Shown piece after piece: positions 46,775 through 49,393 of a stretch of DNA of 49,393 nucleotides. The notes beneath the pieces are model-generated. The model worked only from the letters and a program-made list of their open reading frames with translations, had not been told where the DNA came from and searched no databases. Source of the stretch: Nakamurella silvestris (GTDB taxonomy: Bacteria; Actinomycetota; Actinomycetes; Mycobacteriales; Nakamurellaceae); assembly GCA_003576535.1 (NCBI GenBank), contig QXCQ01000122.1:1-49393 (forward strand). Reading direction: 5' to 3'. Positions within the stretch are counted from its first letter, which is position 1. Each line of letters opens with the position of its first letter. The position numbers and the translations under genes are program-made.

Positions 46775-47878
46775 TCACCCCTGGGTCACCGAACTCCACC
46801 CGGCCACGGAGGCAGGGGGACGGGAACCTTCACCGTTGTAGAGGGCGGCGGGCCGGACGAGCTTGCCCAGCCTCTTCTGCTCCAGGATGTGTGCGCTCCA
46901 CCCGGCCGTCCGGGCGCAGGTGAACATGGCGGGCATCATCGCGGCGGGCACCCCGGCGAAGTCCAGGATCACGGCGGCCCAGAACTCGACGTTGGTGGCC
47001 AGCACACGATCGGGACGGCGTTCGTGCAGCTCGGCGAGGGCTGCTTCTTCCAGGGCCGCGGCGACCTCGTAGCGCGGGGCACCCAGCTCCTGACAGGTGC
47101 GGCGCAGCACCCTGGCCCGCGGGTCCTCGGCCCGGTAGACCCGGTGGCCGAAACCCATCAGCCGTTCCTTCCGGTCCAGGATGCCCTTGACCACGGCGCG
47201 GGCGTCCCCGCTGTCCTCGACGGCCTGGAACATCGGCAGCACCCGGGCCGGGGCACCACCGTGCAGGGGCCCGGACATCGAGCCGATCGCCCCGGCCACA
47301 CAGGCCGGCACGTCGGCCCCGGTCGAGGCGACGACCCGGGCGGTGAAGGTGGAGGCGTTCATCCCGTGCTCGGCGGCCGAGACCCAGTAGGCCTCGACGG
47401 CCTTGACCTGCTCGGGGGAGGGGTCGCCGAGCCACGCGGTCAGGAAGCGCTCGACGATGGTGGTGGTCCCGGCGAGCAGTGACTCGGGGACCTCCGGGGC
47501 GTCGCCCCTGGCGGAGCGGGCCACGTAGGACAGGGTCGCCGCGGTGGTCTGGGCGAGCTGGTCGCGGGCCTGCTCGTCGGTGATGTCCAGCAGCGGCCGG
47601 AAACCGCGCTGCGTCGCGAGCAGGGGCAGGGCCGACTGCACGTCGACCCGTACGTCGCCGCTGCGGAACGGGGGGACGGAGGTGTCAACCGGGAGCTTGG
47701 CACCGAACGCGTCGTCGACCAGCAGCGCCCACACGTCCTCGAAGCCGACCGTCCCCACCAGGTCGTCGATGTCGACGCCGCGATACCGCAGCGCCCCGCC
47801 GTCCCGGTCCGGTTCGGCGATCGCCGTGTGAAAGGCGACGACGCCCTCCAGGCCGGGGGTGAATACGTCTGCCGTCAT
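46775..47878 (-). CDS. citA: Citrate synthase 2 (CitA-type)
   Basis: 367 residues from ATG 47878 (GGAGG six bases upstream); a longer open reading upstream has no binding site. Citrate synthase fold: His206 in SMSGPLHGGAPARV, His245 in GFGHRVYRAEDPRA, and C-terminal CARTAGWSAHILEQKR. The third catalytic residue, Asp in most citrate synthases (NVDF), is Glu298 here (ATNVEFWAAVILDF). I recall the same NVEFW in actinobacterial CitA (Rv0889c) proteins. Condenses acetyl-CoA or a related acyl-CoA with oxaloacetate; the methylcitrate reaction is an alternative. Confidence 0.92.
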   Translation of the reverse strand: MTADVFTPGLEGVVAFHTAIAEPDRDGGALRYRGVDIDDLVGTVGFEDVWALLVDDAFGAKLPVDTSVPPFRSGDVRVDVQSALPLLATQRGFRPLLDITDEQARDQLAQTTAATLSYVARSARGDAPEVPESLLAGTTTIVERFLTAWLGDPSPEQVKAVEAYWVSAAEHGMNASTFTARVVASTGADVPACVAGAIGSMSGPLHGGAPARVLPMFQAVEDSGDARAVVKGILDRKERLMGFGHRVYRAEDPRARVLRRTCQELGAPRYEVAAALEEAALAELHERRPDRVLATNVEFWAAVILDFAGVPAAMMPAMFTCARTAGWSAHILEQKRLGKLVRPAALYNGEGSRPPASVAGWSSVTQG

Positions 47879-48044
47879 GGGCACCTCCACGTCGAGGAAA
47901 TTCTCTGTTTCCACTGTCCCGCTCCCGGGGCGTGGGCGCCAGTTCAACAAGAAGTGCTCCTGGTCACTCAACAGATCGTCGGCGGACGGAGTTTCAGATT
48001 CAGCGATAACCCGGCGACGGATTCCCAGGCGATATGGAGCAACG

Positions 48045-49393
48045 GTGCAAGTCATTTCCCGAATGCGATGGTGTGCGGCCCTGGTGGGTGGTGTGTTGGT
48101 GCTGGGGGCCTCGGCTGCCTCCGCCGGAGTGGTTTCGGACCCGCCGACAGGTGTGTCCGGTGTGCCGCCGGTGTCGAAGCTCTCCGATCCGACGGCCCGC
48201 GGGGTGGGGTGGGGTGGCCCGGTGGGGTTTGCCGCTCTGGGGGACGGAACCTCGTTGCAGCGGTTGAGCCCGGTGTTGATCGACGGCGGCAGTCTGTTGG
48301 ACGACAAGGTGGTGTCGGACGTCGAGCCAGGGCCGTCCTCGTCGTGTGCCTTGGCAGTGGGCCGGGTGTACTGCTGGGGCGCCAACGGAAATGGTCAGCT
48401 GGGGAACGGGGCCCTTGCCAGTGCTGAATCGCCGGTGTTGGTCGGTGGACTGCTGACCGGCTTGAAGGTGACGGCCATCAGCGTGGGTGGAAGTCATGCG
48501 TGCGCGATAGCGAGTTTCCACGTGTACTGCTGGGGCAGCAACTTCAGCGGTCAGCTGGGGATCGGTGACGACAGCCTCGTGTCGAGCGCCACCCCGCTGG
48601 CGGTCGATCCCGCGGGCCTGTTGGCAGGGAAACGGGTGACCTCGGTGAGCGCCGGCTTCAACCACACCTGCGTGGTCGCTGCGGCCAGGGCCTATTGCTG
48701 GGGTGACAACTCTGCCTCCGAGATCGGCGACGGGACAAATGTCGAACGGAATGTCCCGACCGCCGTTGCATTTCCCCCCGGTGCTGGTCCGGTTGATTCG
48801 ATCAGTGCCGGTGCCACCCTCTCGTGCGCGATCATCGCCGGGCGGGCCTCTTGTTGGGGGCTGAACGGCCACGGCCAGGTGGGCGGTGGAAGCCTCCTCC
48901 CCCCGGTGGTGGCGTCGCCGACCGATGTCTACGCCGGGGGAGTGCTGAAGGACCTGAAAGTGACCTCGATCAGCGCCGGGATCGACCTGGTGTGTGCCAC
49001 CGCCGGGTCCGGGGCAACCCGTCGGGCCTTCTGCTGGGGCCAGGGTGGGCACCTGGGCATCAACAGTGACACTGATGCGTTCGTCCCGGTCGCGGTGAGC
49101 GCGACAGGAGTGCTGAAAGGCAAGCCGGTCTCCAGTGTTTCGGCCTACGGTTCGGGCGCGTGCGTGGTGACCGAGGGCCAGGGGGCCTGCTGGGGCGATG
49201 ACGACCACGGCCAGTTCGGTGACGGCAGTACCAATTCGAACCCGCTTCCGACGGCAACCGACACCACAGGGATATTGGAATCCCGGCGGTTGCTCGTCAT
49301 CGGTACGGGACTGAGGTACACGACGGGTGTTGCGGTGTCGCCGAAGGTGTTCTCGGATGTGCCGAAGGGTTATGTGTTCGAGGACGATATTTT
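48045..49393 (+). CDS. Secreted RCC1-repeat protein entering an SLH-like domain (3' end beyond window)
   Basis: 449 codons from GTG 48045 (GGAG five bases upstream; ATG 48063 also possible), open to the right edge. Signal peptide (MRWCAALVGGVLVLGASAASA from the internal Met, cleavage after ASA). Then about six RCC1-type propeller repeats, each with the pattern CA...VYCWG.N..GQLG.G (for example YCWGANGNGQLGNG, YCWGSNFSGQLGIG, CWGDDDHGQFGDG). The last visible residues, VFSDVPKGYVFEDDIF, look like the start of an S-layer-homology-type repeat. Extracellular, probably adhesive or cell-wall associated (inference). Starts 167 bases from the divergent citrate synthase gene. Confidence 0.87.
   Translation, partial: MQVISRMRWCAALVGGVLVLGASAASAGVVSDPPTGVSGVPPVSKLSDPTARGVGWGGPVGFAALGDGTSLQRLSPVLIDGGSLLDDKVVSDVEPGPSSSCALAVGRVYCWGANGNGQLGNGALASAESPVLVGGLLTGLKVTAISVGGSHACAIASFHVYCWGSNFSGQLGIGDDSLVSSATPLAVDPAGLLAGKRVTSVSAGFNHTCVVAAARAYCWGDNSASEIGDGTNVERNVPTAVAFPPGAGPVDSISAGATLSCAIIAGRASCWGLNGHGQVGGGSLLPPVVASPTDVYAGGVLKDLKVTSISAGIDLVCATAGSGATRRAFCWGQGGHLGINSDTDAFVPVAVSATGVLKGKPVSSVSAYGSGACVVTEGQGACWGDDDHGQFGDGSTNSNPLPTATDTTGILESRRLLVIGTGLRYTTGVAVSPKVFSDVPKGYVFEDDI

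Noticed and set aside
47879-48385. Upstream extension of the citrate synthase frame
   Set aside because: Overlaps the divergent RCC1 gene and lacks a binding site; ATG 47878 has GGAGG and the family N-terminus.

Overview
High-GC actinobacterial chromosome segment holding 38 convincing genes plus one doubtful small ORF, with no rRNA, tRNA, transposase or CRISPR seen. Actinobacterial markers are the septation protein SepH, actinobacterial SerC, citrate synthase 2, DUF2530, DUF2537, DUF2771, DUF3027 and DUF3516 families, many GTG starts, and recurrent leaderless promoters (TANNNT-like -10, six bases, then A/GTG). The genus is not determinable from sequence alone.

Region 1 (1-7.4 kb, minus): the 5' part of a very large secreted ThuA + glucose/sorbosone-dehydrogenase + PKD + CBM6 + concanavalin-like protein, running off the left edge; then about 1.7 kb with little coding signal; then a GAF-ANTAR antiterminator-type regulator preceded by two RNA hairpins. 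Region 2 (7.6-18.3 kb): a compact catabolic island. On the minus strand are an iron-dependent alcohol dehydrogenase, a succinate-semialdehyde-type aldehyde dehydrogenase and a five-gene CUT1-type ABC importer (lipoprotein, two permeases, two different ATPases) with stop/start overlaps. Divergently on the plus strand are a GntR/FCD regulator, a DJ-1/PfpI protein and an alpha/beta hydrolase. The logic reads as import of a polyol- or hydroxyacid-like compound, then alcohol to aldehyde to acid oxidation, under GntR control. Region 3 (18.5-20.7 kb): a HAD phosphatase and two hypothetical proteins.

Region 4 (20.8-47.9 kb) follows the gene order I recall from Mycobacterium tuberculosis Rv0871-Rv0889c: cold-shock protein, DUF2771 lipoprotein, MFS protein, DUF3027, DUF2530, MarR, SpoU methyltransferase, DUF2537, SepH, SerC, citrate synthase 2. 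Interleaved here are a degenerate HSP90-like giant protein, a LacI/beta-glucosidase pair with a textbook operator, an FMN-binding lipoprotein, an MFS exporter, a GNAT acetyltransferase, DUF4395, a heterodimeric ABC exporter, a Ski2-type helicase and a TMEM175-type channel. Region 5 (48.0 kb to the right edge): a secreted RCC1-repeat protein entering an SLH-like domain at the window end.

Non-coding highlights are two copies of a 70-bp near-perfect palindromic repeat (18.3 and 31.5 kb), a 17-bp-arm hairpin at 34.45 kb, a bidirectional terminator at 21.3 kb, and several promoter/operator units that can be read base by base.
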